This document shows, piece by piece, positions 10,200 through 22,282 of a DNA stretch of 64,000 bases (the first letter of the stretch is position 1; each line of letters starts with the position of its first letter). Under the pieces are notes generated by a model, which was not told where the DNA came from, searched no databases, and was given only the letters and a program-made list of their open reading frames with translations. Both the position numbers and the translations under genes were made by a program. The stretch is taken from positions 14,953,632 through 15,017,631 of the forward strand of contig NC_054703.1 in the NCBI RefSeq assembly GCF_016097555.1, in the 5' to 3' direction. The stretch comes from Gigantopelta aegis. Taxonomy: Eukaryota; Mollusca; Gastropoda; Neomphalida; Peltospiridae.

Positions 10200-10535
10200 A
10201 TACGAGCCTACATAGGTCAAGGCCGGTCGTAACTAGGCCAAGGAAAGTGGTGCGCCTGCCTACCAGTCACTGCCCTCTAGTTAGGTCAAGGTTAGGTGAC
10301 GAGTCACACTCCTGTCAAGTACATCAAGGTCACACACCTGCACACCAAGTTTAGGCTCACATCAAGTTCACACACCTGCCCAGGTAGGCCAAAGTCCCTA
10401 CCCTCCAAGTAGGTCAAGGCTAAGCCATGAGTCACACACCAAGTGCGTAAAGGTCAGGCTCCACCAAGGTCAGTGCCTACTATCAAGGTCACGTGATCAC
10501 GACCAAGGTCAAAGTCATGGCACCCGGTAGGCCTC
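10200..10535. repeat. Degenerate repeat rich in CAAGGTCA half-sites
   Basis: About 335 GC-richer bases carry repeated AGGTCA or CAAGGTCA motifs (near 10206, 10281, 10325, 10401, 10450, 10470, 10485 and 10503), many followed by CACAC. A TCACGTGATCACGA palindromic stretch lies near 10489. AGGTCA is the nuclear-receptor half-site and TCAAGGTCA the extended monomer site. The pattern may simply be a decayed minisatellite. Confidence 0.5.
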
Positions 10536-10734
10536 CTTACTATTGATGCTTTTTAACGCAACTATATGCATAGGGCCTAAAAGCTATGCGGTTGATCCCG
10601 CTTACGTAAATGAAAGAGTGGGCAGACCTGGTACTGGCTAGTATGTATTGATGTATGAATATCTATATATTGTATGTATGTTGAGATTGACTGTTACATA
10701 CATAGATATTAACGCATTGATTGAAGTTTTGTCA

Positions 10735-10910
10735 TATGTGTATATGTGTGATTGCATGTGTGATGATGTATGTGTGTGTGTGTCTGTGTTTGTATGTATG
10801 TATGTGTATGTGTGTATGTATGTGTGTGTATGTGTGTGTGTGTGTGTCTGTGTGTATGTATGTGTGTGTGTGTCTGTGTGTATGTATGTATCTGTGTGTG
10901 TATATGTATG

Positions 10911-10947
<37 letters not shown>

Positions 10948-11130
10948 CTGTGTGTGTGTCTGTATGTATGTCTGTGGGTGTGTGTCTGTGTGTGTCTGTA
11001 TGTGTGTGTCTGTATGTGTGTGTGTGTGTGTGTATGCATGACTGTTTGTGTGTGTGTGTGTATCTGTGTGTGTGTGTGTCTGTGTGTCTCTGTGTGTGTA
11101 TGTTTGTGTGTGTATGTGATACACATATGT
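10735..11130 (+). repeat. Compound (TG)n / TATG / TCTG microsatellite
   Basis: Nearly 400 bases of TG dinucleotides interspersed with TATG and TCTG. The long Cys-Val and His-Thr open frames here are consequences of the repeat. Confidence 0.95.
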
Positions 11131-11184
11131 ATGCATGTAAGTAAGTAATGCAGAATGTAATATTTTCTAGGACCAGTTATCCTG

Positions 11185-12165
11185 ATCCAATAAAATATGT
11201 AATACCAGTAGACACTGTCGTAATTAAATCAGAATAATATGTAATACCAGTAGACATTGTCGTAATTAAATCAATAAAATATGTAATACCAGTAGACATT
11301 GTCGTAATTAAATCAATAAAATATGTAATACCAGTAGACACTGTCGTAATTAAATCAATAAAATATGTAATACCAGTAGACACTGTCGTAATTAAATCAG
11401 AATAATATGTAATACCAGTAGACATTGTCGTAATTAAATCAATAAAATATGTAATACCAGTAGACATTGTCGTAATTAAATCAATAAAATATGTAATACT
11501 AGTAGACATTGTCGTAATTAAATCAATAAAATATGTAATACCGGTAGACATTGACATTGTCGTAATTAAATCAATAAAATATGTAATACCGGTAGACATT
11601 GTCGTAATTAAATCAATAAAATATGTAATACCGGTAGACATTGTCGTAATTAAATCAATAAAATATGTGATACCAGTAGACATTGACATTGTCGTAATTA
11701 AATCAATAAAATATGTAATACCAGTAGACATTGTCGTAATTAAATCAGTAAAATATGTAATACCGGTAGACATTGACATTGTCGTAATTAAATCAATAAA
11801 ATATGTAATACCGGTAGACATTGTCGTAATTAAATCAATAAAATATGTAATACCAGTAGACATTGTCGTAATTAAATCAATAAAATATGTAATACCAGTA
11901 GACATTGTCGTAATTAAATCAGTAAAATATGTAATACCAGTAGACATTGACATTGTCGTAATTAAATCAATAAAATATGTAATACCGGTAGGCATTGTCG
12001 TAATTAAATCAGTAATTAAATCAATAAAACATGCAATACTGGTAGACATTATCATAATTAAATCAATGAAACATGTAATACCAGTAGATATTCTCGTGAT
12101 TAAATAAATAAAATATGTAATACCAGTAGATATTGTCGTAATTAAATCAGTAAAACACAAATATA
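11185..12165. repeat. 42-bp minisatellite, about 23 copies
   Basis: The unit contains AATAAAATATGTAATACCAG, then TAGACATTGTCGTAATTAAATC. It is 42 bp long, so the frame is preserved across units. Some units carry a 6-bp in-frame duplication (GACATT). Both strands stay open over long stretches: 337 codons on the minus strand with a 14-residue repeat around TGITYFIDLITTMS, and 146 on the plus strand. No signal peptide, splice border or non-repeat domain supports coding. Confidence 0.9.
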
Positions 12166-12347
12166 AAATGAGAAAATATTGATATTGCACCTGAACGATG
12201 TTTTTAAAATATTTATTCGTTTACACTATATTTTGTAAGGTGTACGATTTAAAAAAAATAGTATTGTCCATATTTGTATTAACTCTCGGTTCGGTCTAAA
12301 CATTTTTTATAACAAAATAGACAGAACGGCAATTATTAAATTATAAT

Positions 12348-12457
12348 GGGGATAACTATGTTGTATTTGGTCATTTGACGGTCGCCGGTAAAACAATTTG
12401 CTACATTAAAACTAGCGATAGCGTCCGCAAATGGTCAAATAAAACATAGTTATCCCC
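12348..12457. mobile_element. Short MITE or inverted-repeat element, 110 bp
   Basis: It starts GGGGATAACTATGTTGTATTT and ends with the inverted form, AAATAAAACATAGTTATCCCC. The arms continue with GGTCATTTGACGG against CCGCAAATGGTCAAAT. Flanks are TTATAAT and TAAATATT, so a TA-type duplication is possible but not proven. Confidence 0.6.
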
Positions 12458-13036
12458 TAAATATTACAATAAGAAAATAAGATATTGCATTTGACAATAT
12501 TTTACAAAGGAAATGCTCTCACAAAATTATGTCTGGACATCCATTTATTATTTCATAAAAAATAACTCAATTTTGTGTAATTGTTTAAAGTTTCAGAATG
12601 GTGACTAAATCAAAGTTTGTCTTAGTAAAAAGACCCAGAAGAAACAACATTGTTCTGCAAACAGTAAATCATTTAGTTTATGTTTTTATTTAATTTTTTA
12701 TTACAACTAAATGAAAAGGTCTGACTCCAGTGATAGCGTTTGCATGAATTTCAGGGTAATTTGTGGAAGTACTCCATAAAAGTTTAACCCTGGAAACAAA
12801 TGCCAGACAAGAAAAAGGCCGAAAGAGATATGGATGTGGCATTTTTGTTTAAACAAACACACACAAAAACAAAAACATGTATGAGGTGTCTTGGTTATAT
12901 TGAATGTCGTGATATGCTATATTTAAGAACAATGTGTTAAAATAGTAAAATTATCTGTTGTAAATGTTCACATCTATTTGCTTATCCCAAGATAAATAAC
13001 ATAAATCGCCCAAAGAACTTCAAAAACCATCCTTAA

Positions 13037-13560
13037 ATGAATACAAATTCAAAAGTAAAAAAAAAATCTGATACACAAAAAGCCAGAGATAACTTAAGAA
13101 AGTCTGAATATGAATATGGGAAATACGCAAGGCAACTGCCCTTTACAAATGTTGGTAACAAAGCTTTTCCTAGTGTTGTAAATTTAAATAACTGTCTAAA
13201 GCAAGAACTAAATGATCTCAAAGCAAAACATGTTTTTAGTCAAAACAGTTAACTGAGGCAAAAGAAACTATCAAAAATCAAACTCATGAAATAAATTCTT
13301 TAAATTCACAATTTGACGTCTATAAAGAAGATACATGAAATATCCAAGTCAGTAAAAATAAATACTAAAAGATTATTCTAGGTTAAAAAAACACAACGAG
13401 GGAATACATCTAGCAAGTTCTGACCTAAAATCAGATTACACAGACTGTTGCCATCAGCTTCAACAAAGAAATATTGAAAATACTCGCCATAGAAGAGGTA
13501 GAAATAACAAAATATTAGTTATTAATTACAAACCGAGAAGCAACCAAATATCTATTGTTG
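13037..13560 (+). pseudogene. Lysine-rich coiled-coil ORF remnant, not recognised
   Basis: An open stretch of 71 codons starts at 13037, with a charged helical look (KARDNLRKSEYEYGKYARQL, then LNNCLKQELNDLKAKH). After its stop, further helical sequence (ETIKNQTHEINSLNSQFDVY) follows with small indels to about 13350. I do not recognise the family. Its position upstream of an LTR-like sequence (13908-14632) would fit an eroded retroelement. A decayed host exon is less likely, because no good splice borders are seen. Confidence 0.35.
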
Positions 13561-13907
13561 CAAATAACTTTAAGAAAATTATATTATTGTTATTAACTAT
13601 GATTAAAATCAAGGCATGCACATGTGTTAGAAAATAAGTTAGTTCTGAAGGATATATGACATTTGTATGAGCCTAAACCACATCCGTTGACAGACTACTG
13701 TACATCAATTATACCTTCACCTGACTTTGAGATAGACATTCGTGACATCTTGAACTGGACCCGACAACCAGATCCCTGACCAATAAGACTGAAATAACGG
13801 TACAGAAAGGCAATGGCCTACGATGGAAGGAAGAGCTGCCGTAGTCAGCAGAAGATTACAAGACATGTAGTGTGTCTTCACTGGACAAGGGGGGGGGGGG
13901 GGGGGAT

Positions 13908-14632
13908 TGTTAGCGTATAGATATTGTTTCATGACATTCATGGAATCATCCACTATTTTGCCAAATCCACATTCGTCTCTGCATTGTGCAGAGATACGGC
14001 CATGATCACGTATTACGGTTTTATCGTTCAAATTCAGTAACATTTGTTTTAATATTAAGATTACAGTAATTACATAATATGTGTAATTACCATTAATCAG
14101 TTAATTTACGTCACTCGTATGATGATTACCTGACACAGCAATAAGACACATTTAAAGTTGATGTTTAGTCTGACGTTTGGAAACCCATTTGTATTAATGT
14201 TATTGTCGTGGATTCCCCTAGCTGCATTGCTAATATTTGTTATATAAACGTATGATTTTTTACTAAGCATTAGAACCTTTAGGAATGCCCGAGGTGAACA
14301 TAAACCCACTGTTCTGATGAGATAAATAGTATAGGTAATTGTAGGAGAAGTGCCTTAGGCGCACACATACCAATTGTTCTAAAGCAATATGTAATTTGTG
14401 TAATTGTGATAGAACCATCAGTGAGTGTATGTTAGTATGTTAGTATACATGTCCCTGTTCTGAAATCCTGGAATATATTTCACAATGGAAGTCTTAGGTC
14501 ATTTTAACTGTTTAATAACTATCCATGATGGCGTTGAAATAACATCTAAGAAACTATGAAACTGTGATAATGATAATGAGAATAAAGAATAAAGTATAAT
14601 AAAATTATGCATCTTAATTCCAGCGCTGAACA
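13908..14632 (+). repeat. LTR-like sequence (TGTTAG...GAACA), candidate
   Basis: It starts TGTTAGCGTATAG directly after a purine tract (AAGG then a long G run), as a 3' LTR follows a polypurine tract. It ends ...CCAGCGCTGAACA, preceded by AATAAAGAATAAAG as a possible polyadenylation signal. No partner LTR is visible in the window and no target duplication can be checked, so the limits are tentative. Confidence 0.35.
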
Positions 14633-14847
14633 TGGATGCCAAGTCATGCCATTGCATTGCATTCTACCCCTTTCATGTTTGTTTTCTCGTCATGTCTCAT
14701 CGCCCTATGATGTAACTGGTGGCATGCATATGGCAAAATGGTGTAAATTAAAAAACATTAAATGAGTGTTTTTCGTTGCTAGAATACGGTCCCTGTCTGA
14801 GTACTCGAGTACTCTTGGAGACCCTAATGTGGACTGTTATTTTGTAG

Positions 14848-14950
14848 AGGATGGGGGCGATGGGCGATCTTTTGGTCCTCTTCTGGTATTCATCATAGTC
14901 TGTCTTCTCTTCCTCCTGTTGATCATCATCACCATCGTCTTATGTTGGAG
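14848..14950 (+). CDS. Transmembrane exon of the EGF-like gene (phase 1 in, phase 2 out)
   Basis: A 103-base exon is bounded by the acceptor ACTGTTATTTTGTAG and the donor GTAAGT. Read in phase 1 it gives a short acidic Gly-rich stalk (DGGDGRSFG) and then a strong membrane helix, PLLVFIIVCLLFLLLIIITI, followed by VLCWR at the cytoplasmic face. An alternative acceptor at 14780 (TTCGTTGCTAG) would need phase 2 and is incompatible with the upstream EGF exon. The phase-2 end matches the juxtamembrane exon at 16365, giving CWRRCRRRP across the junction; positive residues just after the helix support a type I topology. It lies in the same contig as the EGF exon at 8116. Confidence 0.75.
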
Positions 14951-15274
14951 GTAAGTATAATTAACATTTCACTGAATACTGGCAAACAATCTCATTGCCA
15001 GACCCACGGGGCAAGTGGAATATAACGGTTGGGCAAGCGATGTGTACGATCTAGCTTGCCCATTGGCAAGTGAACTATTAAATAATTAAATTTCCTATAG
15101 AGTAACGAAATTTATTTGTAAAATATTATGATTCAATAACAATGTTTCACCTATTTCTGTATCTGCCAGTGTCTTCAAACTGAATAGCTGAAAAATTACG
15201 ATAGGTAACGAATGAGTTAGTATTAGAGTTATTTATTTTAACTGCGTTTTCGTTTATCGGACTGTAATACGCGA

Positions 15275-16364
15275 TTGATCTGTGTTCTAACAAAAAAAAG
15301 GATTATTCCAAATCAAAAATGGGGCATTAATCTGTGCTGTAAAAGAAAACCAGGAATATTCCAAGTCGGTAATGGAGAACTGATCTCTGTTCTAACAGAA
15401 AACCAGGAATATTCCAACGCAGTAATAAGGTATTGACATGTCTTCTAATAAACAACCAGGAATATTCTTGATGTGTTCTAACAGAAAACCAGGAATATTC
15501 TAACTCAGAAATAAGGTATTGATCGGTCTTCTAATAAAAAACCAGGTATATTCTTGATGTGCTCTAACAGAAAACCAGGAATATTCCAAGTCTGTTATAG
15601 GGTATTGATCTGTGTTCTAACAGAAGACCAAGAATATTCCAAGCCTGTTATAGGGTATTGATCTGTGTTCTAACAGAAGACCAAGAATATTCCAAGTTTG
15701 TTATAGGGTATTGATCTGTGTTCTAACAGAAGACCAAGAATATTCCAAGTCTGTTATAGGGTATTGATCTGTGTTCTAACAGAAGACCAAGAATATTCCA
15801 AGTCTGTAATAGGGTATTGATATGTGTTCTAACAGAACACCAGGAATATTCCAAGTCTGTTATAGGGTATTGATCTGTGTTCTAACAGAAGACCAAGAAT
15901 ATTCCAAGTCTGTTATAGGGTATTGATCTGTGTTCTAACAGTAGACCAAGAATATTCCAAGTCTGTTATAGGGTATTGATCTGTGTTCTAACAGAAGACC
16001 AAGAATATTCCAAGTCTGTTATAGGGTATTGATCTGTGTTCTAACAGTAGACCAAGAATATTCCAAGTCTGTTATAGGGTATTGATCTGTGTTCTAACAG
16101 AAGACGAAGAATATTCCAAGTCTGTTATAGGGTATTGATCTGTGTTCTAACAGAAGACTAAGAATATTCCAAGTCTGTTATAGGGTATTGATCTGTGTTC
16201 TAACAGAAGACCAAGAATATTCCAAGTCTGTAATAGGGTATTGATATGTGTTCTAACAGAACACCAGGAATATTCCAAGTCTGTTATAGGGTATTTATCT
16301 GTGTTCTAACAGAAGACTAAGACTATTCCAAGTCAGTAATAGTGTATTATCTGTGTTCTCACAG
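15275..16364 (+). repeat. 53-bp minisatellite with acceptor-like motif in each unit, about 20 copies
   Basis: The unit contains GGGTATTGATCTGTGTTCTA, then ACAGAAGACCAAGAATATTCC and AAGTCTGTTATA. Early copies (15275-15560) are diverged and late ones nearly identical. TTCTAACAG resembles a branch point fused to a 3' splice site. The last unit, TATTATCTGTGTTCTCACAG, is the acceptor of the exon at 16365, so the array appears to be an amplified splice-acceptor region within the intron. Confidence 0.9.
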
Positions 16365-16466
16365 ACGATGTCGACGACGACCTGAACCTGTGGACAAAAC
16401 CTTGGTTCCAGAAATGATAGAACCGCCTGCAATCGGCCTGTCCAATCTGTCATTTGATGTTTCAAG
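16365..16466 (+). CDS. Juxtamembrane basic exon of the EGF-TM gene (phase 2-2)
   Basis: A 102-base exon with acceptor TGTTCTCACAG and donor GTAAAT. Joined in phase 2 to the TM exon it continues the frame with a basic cluster (RCRRRP) and then EPVDKTLVPEMIEPPAIGLS. The final partial codon (AG) fits the phase-2 start of the Arg/Ser-rich exon at 22283. Its acceptor is the last unit of the 53-bp array. No known signalling motif is evident; the sequence probably forms a flexible cytoplasmic segment. Confidence 0.7.
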
Positions 16467-16489
16467 GTAAATCCTGCTGGTACAATTAA

Positions 16490-16923
16490 CACCACTACAA
16501 CCACCACCACAACTACCAGTATCACCACTACTACCAGTACCACCATTACTACTACTACTACAACCACCACCACAACTACCAGTATCACCACTACTACTAC
16601 TACTACAACTACAACCACCACCACAACTACCAGTATCACCACTACTACTACTACTACTATTACTACTACTACTACTACTACTACCAGTATCACCACTACT
16701 ACTACTACTACTACTACTACCAGTATCACCACTACTACTACTATTACTACTACTACCATCACTACTACCACTATTACTATTATCGACACAACTATTAGTA
16801 CAACTACTACCGTCACTACTACCACTACTACTATTATCGACACAACTATTACTACAACTACTACCACTACCATCACAACTACCAGTATGACTAGCACTAT
16901 TACTACTACCATCAATTCTACTA

Positions 16924-16954
<31 letters not shown>

Positions 16955-17165
16955 CAACATCACTGTTATTATTACTACTACTTCTACTACTACCACTAGT
17001 ATGCCTACTACTGCACTGCTACTACCACTGTTATTATTACCACCACTTCTACTACTACTACTACTACTAATAAATCTACTACTGCTACTACTATCACACC
17101 ACCACCACCACTATTACTGTTACTACTACTACTACTACTACCACTACTACTACTACAATAAATGC
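16490..17165 (+). repeat. ACT/ACC trinucleotide array
   Basis: Some 670 bases of imperfect ACT, ACC and CAC triplets, starting 25 bases after the donor of the exon at 16466. Poly-Val and poly-Thr frames are artefacts of the repeat. Confidence 0.95.
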
Positions 17166-17209
17166 ATATCTATTATTGGAACCTTTTATATTGTTTATTA
17201 TGATTATTA

Positions 17210-17295
17210 TTTTATTATGATGATGACGATGACGATGACGACGATGATGATGATTATTATTATTATTGTTATTATTATTATTATTATTATTATAA
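17210..17295 (+). repeat. (GAT)n/(ATT)n microsatellite
   Basis: TGATGATGACGATG repeats pass into ATT triplets. Confidence 0.9.
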
Positions 17296-17879
17296 AAGGG
17301 GATTAGGGAAATCTGGGGCACATATACCCTGGAGCCGAGTACCACTTCCCTCTCCTTTCCATCTCACCTCCAACGTCCCTGACTATAGTATAATCTCATA
17401 TGTTTCTAAGAAGTCTGCAATTCTAATCTGACTGACAGACCCACAGACGTTTTGACAAATCTAAACAACAAAACCGTACTCACATATCAATACTGTATCT
17501 CTGCACAACGCAGAATCGAATGGGCATTTGGCAAATACTGGATCCAGGAATCTCTATGAAGTGCCTCATCCATAGGAGGGCAGCCACTCCCAAGGACAAT
17601 ACAATGTAATCCTTCCTCCACCGCTAATAAGAGGACAGCAGCTCCAAGACTAGATTACTGAATTTAAACAACACAGAAGATAGCTTACTGGAATAAATAT
17701 AGCTGTGATGAAATGTGCTTAGTGATGATGTCATGTGTTCATGCAAAATGTACATAATAAACTGACGACCGGTGGGAAGCGTTATGAGTATTGTCACCAC
17801 ATCTTTCAAGTCTGCCATTGACTAATCATTGAATTAATACAATTGAATTGAATTAATACACCAATACTAATGCTACGAC

Positions 17880-17917
17880 CACAGGTACTATTACCTATAG
17901 CACTACTGCTGTTGTTG

Positions 17918-17959
<42 letters not shown>

Positions 17960-18130
17960 ATACAACCACTTCTACTATGAATACTATCACCAGTACTATT
18001 ACTATTATCACTACTACTATCATCACTAGCACTACTAGTACCACTAATAAAGCTAGTCTCACTACCACCACTAATACTACTATCACTACTATTTTATTGA
18101 TAGTGCTACTGCTACTACTATTACTACTAC
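17880..18130 (+). repeat. ACT trinucleotide array
   Basis: Imperfect ACT/ATC/ACC triplets. Between 17300 and 17880 I see nothing recognisable. Confidence 0.9.
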
Positions 18131-18375
18131 CACAACTATTACTTCTGGAACTGAACCCTATACCACCCACCCTCCCCCTCCCGTTTTGCATCTCACGTCC
18201 ATAGATTTATATTATGACAAAAGCTGATGAAGCTTTCTATTGATAGACTATTCATCAACCACCCAAACCTGGATCAGGATTCCATGAAATAGTGGAATGA
18301 ACATTATATACATGTTTAAGACATATTGAAATATGAACATATAACTGGTTTCTCTGGTTGCTGGCATCTTTTGAC

Positions 18376-19471
18376 GCCTGTATATGTGATGCATGTATAC
18401 CCTGTCATGATCACATCCAGTGCGTGTGATAGATGTGTGCCCTCTCATGAACACATCCAGTACGTGTGATAGATTTATGCCCTCTCATGAACACATCCAG
18501 TAAGTGTGATAGATATATGCCCTCTCATGAACACATCCAGTAAGTGTGCTAAATGTATACCCTCTCGTGAACACATCCAGTAAGTGTGCTAGATGTATGG
18601 CCTCTCATGAACACATTCAGTAAGTGTGACACATGTATGCCCTCTCATGAACACATCCAGGAAGTGTGATAAATGTATACCCTCTCGTGAACACATCCAG
18701 TAAGTGTGCTAGATGTATGCCTCTCATGAACACATCCAGTAAGTGTGCTAGATGTATGCCTCTCATGAACACATTCAGTAAGTGTGCTAGATGTATGCCC
18801 ACTCATGAACACATCCAGTAAGTGTGCTAGATGTATGCCCTCTCATGAACACATCCAGTAAGTGTGCTAGATGTATGCCCACTCATGAACACATACAGTA
18901 AGTGTGCTAGATGTATGCCTCTCATGAACACATCTAGTAAGTGTGCTAGATGTATGCCTCTCATGAACACATCCAGTAAGTGTGCTAGATGTATGTCCTC
19001 TCATGAACACATCTGGTAAGTGCTAGATGTATACCCTCTCATGAACACATCCAGTATGTGTGATAGATGTATGCCCTCTCGTAAACACATCCAGTACGTG
19101 TGATAGATATATGCCCTCTCATGAACATATCCAATACGTGTGATAGATGTATGCCCTCTCGTGAACACATCCAGTACGTGTGATAGATGTATGCCCTCTC
19201 GTGAACACATCCAGTACGTGTGATGGATATATGCCCTCTCGTGAACACATCCAGTACTTGTGATAGATATATGCCCTCTCGCGAACACATCCAGTACGTG
19301 TGATAGATATATGCCCACTCATGAACACATCCAGTACGTGTGATACATGTGTGCCCTCTCATGAACACATCCAGTATGTGTGATAGATATATACCCTCTC
19401 ATGAACACACCCAGTACGTGTGATAGATATATGCCCTCTCATGAACACACCCAGTACGTGTGATAGATATA
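18376..19471. repeat. 40-bp minisatellite, about 27 copies
   Basis: The unit contains GTGTGATAGATGTATGCCCT, then CTCATGAACACATCCAGTAC. It is 40 bp long, so the reading frame rotates between copies. On the minus strand this gives several overlapping pseudo-frames with the same peptide in different registers. Variant types (GTGTGCTAG against GTGTGATAG) are grouped, indicating local homogenisation. No coding support. Confidence 0.9.
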
Positions 19472-19479
19472 TTACAGGT

Positions 19480-20700
19480 AAGCAACCTGTACCTGTTGTT
19501 AATAAGAACTCCTCTTCCGAACATTTAATTTGTTTGCAGACCCATAATAACAAAGTGCTTTACAAAGCCAAGACGGTGGTCGGTGTTCTCATGAATATGG
19601 ATCAAAACTACACAAAAATCGTTCACAAACGGCTGTCAAATATTAGATACAATATAGACGGAAAGATGTCCGAATAATTCATAATAAATGTATTTGTTGT
19701 CATGTGCTAGAAAAGATGGCAATTTATCAGTATTATGATTATGTGATATAAGATGAGAGAGATACAGAGAACGTTACTCCTCGTATGTTCACTGCATGTA
19801 AATGGTTTACAAGACTGTACTATTATGACAAAGTAAGCTTATTACTATTTATGCTTATGATTTATAAGTCTATTTAAATATTGGAATAACTATGTTTATT
19901 ATACTCAACAAAATTAATTAAAGTCACAAACCCTGGTTTGAACTCGTGAAAATGGACTCCATAAACCTGTAACACATTTAGATAAAGTTACAACAGAGTG
20001 AAACAAGAGTCTGTGACGTTGACATTGAGGAAATACCCTTACAAATAGACTAGAGCTCGACTCTAACCGGTACTTCTCAGAAGTAAAATATGAAAAATTA
20101 ATTTCGTCGTATTAAAAACACCAGAAAGACCAGAAATAGTTTCTGCGGAAATAGATCATATAAACAATAAAATCTACATTTCTTGATGTCTGATTTCAAT
20201 TATTAAAAAATGGCTCTAATAGTGCAAAATACGCTATAGTGTTCTGAAACTTGGGTACGTCGCTTCAAGGGTCGGTACACTTTTGGTAGTTATTTGCTAG
20301 TGTTACATTAATTTTTTATCATAAATTACTTCCAAAGATTGTTTCAGTATAACATGATTCGTGATGTATGCTAAATTCTTGCACAGTGGATTTTTCATGC
20401 ATTTATTATTCTACCAAATTATGCATTACTTTACGATTTGTTGCCCGGTGCTTCTTTGTAACGAAATGTTTCATTTTATTCCCTCTAAATTGTTTAAATC
20501 ATTAAGTTTAAGTATAAATCGCCTTACAACGAAACAAGCTGTTTGTTTTGTTTTTGTTTGTTTGTTTGTTTGTTTTTGTGTTCTGGGGGATATTGTTTTT
20601 GTTTTGTTTGTTTGGTTGGGGGGGGGGGGGGGGGGGGGGGGATTTTTGTGTTATTTATTTTATATATTAAAAAAAAAAAACTAAAAATATTTACTGGTCC
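19480..20700. other. AT-rich intronic sequence, nothing recognised
   Basis: No splice-bounded exon or repeat consensus was identified, apart from TTTG repeats near 20540-20575 and a G run at about 20620-20641. Confidence 0.5.
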
Positions 20701-20719
20701 TTAATTAATTTTGTTATAC

Positions 20720-20970
20720 ATATGTTTTATGCAGATGATATGGTATTGTTGGGATAGTTGGTAAGAAATGACGATAAAACATGCATAATACATTATGAGC
20801 AAGATTGTTATATTTGGAGAGATAATGAAGGATTAGAAGAGAGTATTTTACATGGGTATAATCAAGCATTAAATATCAAGGTATTTGGTTTGACAAACTT
20901 AATTTATGAAAAAAGGAATTTAAAACTAAAAGCCAGAAAAGCGATATTCTACATACATCTTTTTTAAAAT
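20720..20970 (+). pseudogene. Possible LINE reverse-transcriptase fragment
   Basis: The frame contains FYADDMVLLG, which fits the catalytic YADD box of a LINE reverse transcriptase. It is followed by a stop and a lysine-rich open stretch to about 20967 that I cannot align to the next RT block by eye. It could be a short 5'-truncated LINE piece or chance similarity. Confidence 0.35.
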
Positions 20971-21194
20971 ATGTAACATTGCCAAGTGAACATCAAATAA
21001 AGTTATCTAACGTAATATCCGAAATATTTAAATGTTATTGTTTTGTTTTTGTTTTTGGCTTTTCGATACATCTGCAACTAATTCTCTTCATATTTAGGCC
21101 CGACACGCTGGGGTAGAGCACACAGTCCACGTACGTGCAATAAGTGATTAATTAGACATAGTAAGCAAAATTCGCTTTGAAGATATTATTGATA

Positions 21195-21343
21195 GCACTC
21201 GTACTACTACTACCACTACCGCTACCGCTACCACTATCACTACCACTACTACTACTACTACTACTACTAGTACTACTACTACCACTACCACTACTACTAC
21301 TACTACTACTGCTACTACTACTACTACTATCACTACTACTATA

Positions 21344-21378
<35 letters not shown>

Positions 21379-21605
21379 TGCTGCTACTACTACTACTACT
21401 GCCCTACTAATACTACGACTACTGCCCTACTAATACTACGACTACTGCTATACTACTACTATTACTACTACTATCACTACTACTACTATCACTATTACTA
21501 GTAGTGCTATTACTACTTCTGCTACTACTACTACTAGTCTACTGCTACTATTATTTGAGAGCAAAATGCACTTCGAAGATATTATTGATAGCACTCATAC
21601 TACTA

Positions 21606-21676
<71 letters not shown>

Positions 21677-21785
21677 TATACTACTACTACTACTACTATA
21701 CTACTACTACTACTATACTACTACTACTACTACTATACTACTACTACTACTACTATACTACTACTACTACTATACTAATACTACT
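21195..21785 (+). repeat. TAC/CTA trinucleotide arrays with conserved left anchor
   Basis: There are two arrays. Each is preceded by the same non-repetitive anchor, (T/C)GAAGATATTATTGATAGCA, at about 21177-21196 and 21572-21591. A variant anchor precedes the array at 22740, and an inverted one lies near 56110-56145. The anchors show the microsatellite was copied together with its flank. Confidence 0.9.
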
Positions 21786-21904
21786 GCTATACAAATTGTT
21801 AGTTGTTTGCTGTATATTAAATATATATTAAAATAACGCACAAAATTATTTATTGTAAAGTCCTTTTTCCCTGTTTGTTTAAATATCAAAATTGCCCCAG
21901 TAAT

Positions 21905-22000
21905 TGTTCTGTCCCAGGTTGGACTACTGGCATCCGGTGGCCGAACCTGGGATAGACATGCTCGAAACCTTCGTGGTATAGGAGCATGTAAATACTTTAT
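21905..22000 (+). repeat. Dispersed molluscan repeat fragment, GTCCCAGG...GGAGCATGTAAATAC
   Basis: It contains GGTGGCCGAACCTGGGATAG and GGTATAGGAGCATGTAAATA, a repeat I know as common in molluscs. An inverted homologue is at about 56145-56235, in the duplicated terminal-exon segment. Confidence 0.5.
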
Positions 22001-22282
22001 TGATTGATAGTGGGCACATCTTTGTGCACATTCAGACGTGCCTTTGTTTCCGCAAGCTCTACAAAGGATTTTGTCATCTGCACTTAAACACGCTGTAAAG
22101 TGGCAATCCTCCTACAGACGGATTTGGAACCATAGTATATCGATGTTAACACCAGATCTCCGTAGTCAAAGAATCTACTAAACAAGTCTGCATATTCTGT
22201 TGATTCTTTATCAATACATCATGTTCCAGTGTGTTTGTTTTTGTTTGTTTTGTTTTGTTTGCATTTTGTTGTGTTTTTCTAG

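Noticed and set aside
10638..11148. Long Cys/Val and His/Thr-rich open frames
   Set aside because: They are translations of a TG/CA microsatellite with no non-repetitive coding sequence or splice borders.
14780..14847. Alternative, longer TM exon using the acceptor TTCGTTGCTAG
   Set aside because: It would need a phase-2 upstream exon; joined to the phase-1 EGF exon it meets a stop. The acceptor at 14847 fits.
16295..16996. 233-codon Val-rich minus-strand frame
   Set aside because: Translation of the ACT array plus antisense of the true exon at 16365-16466.
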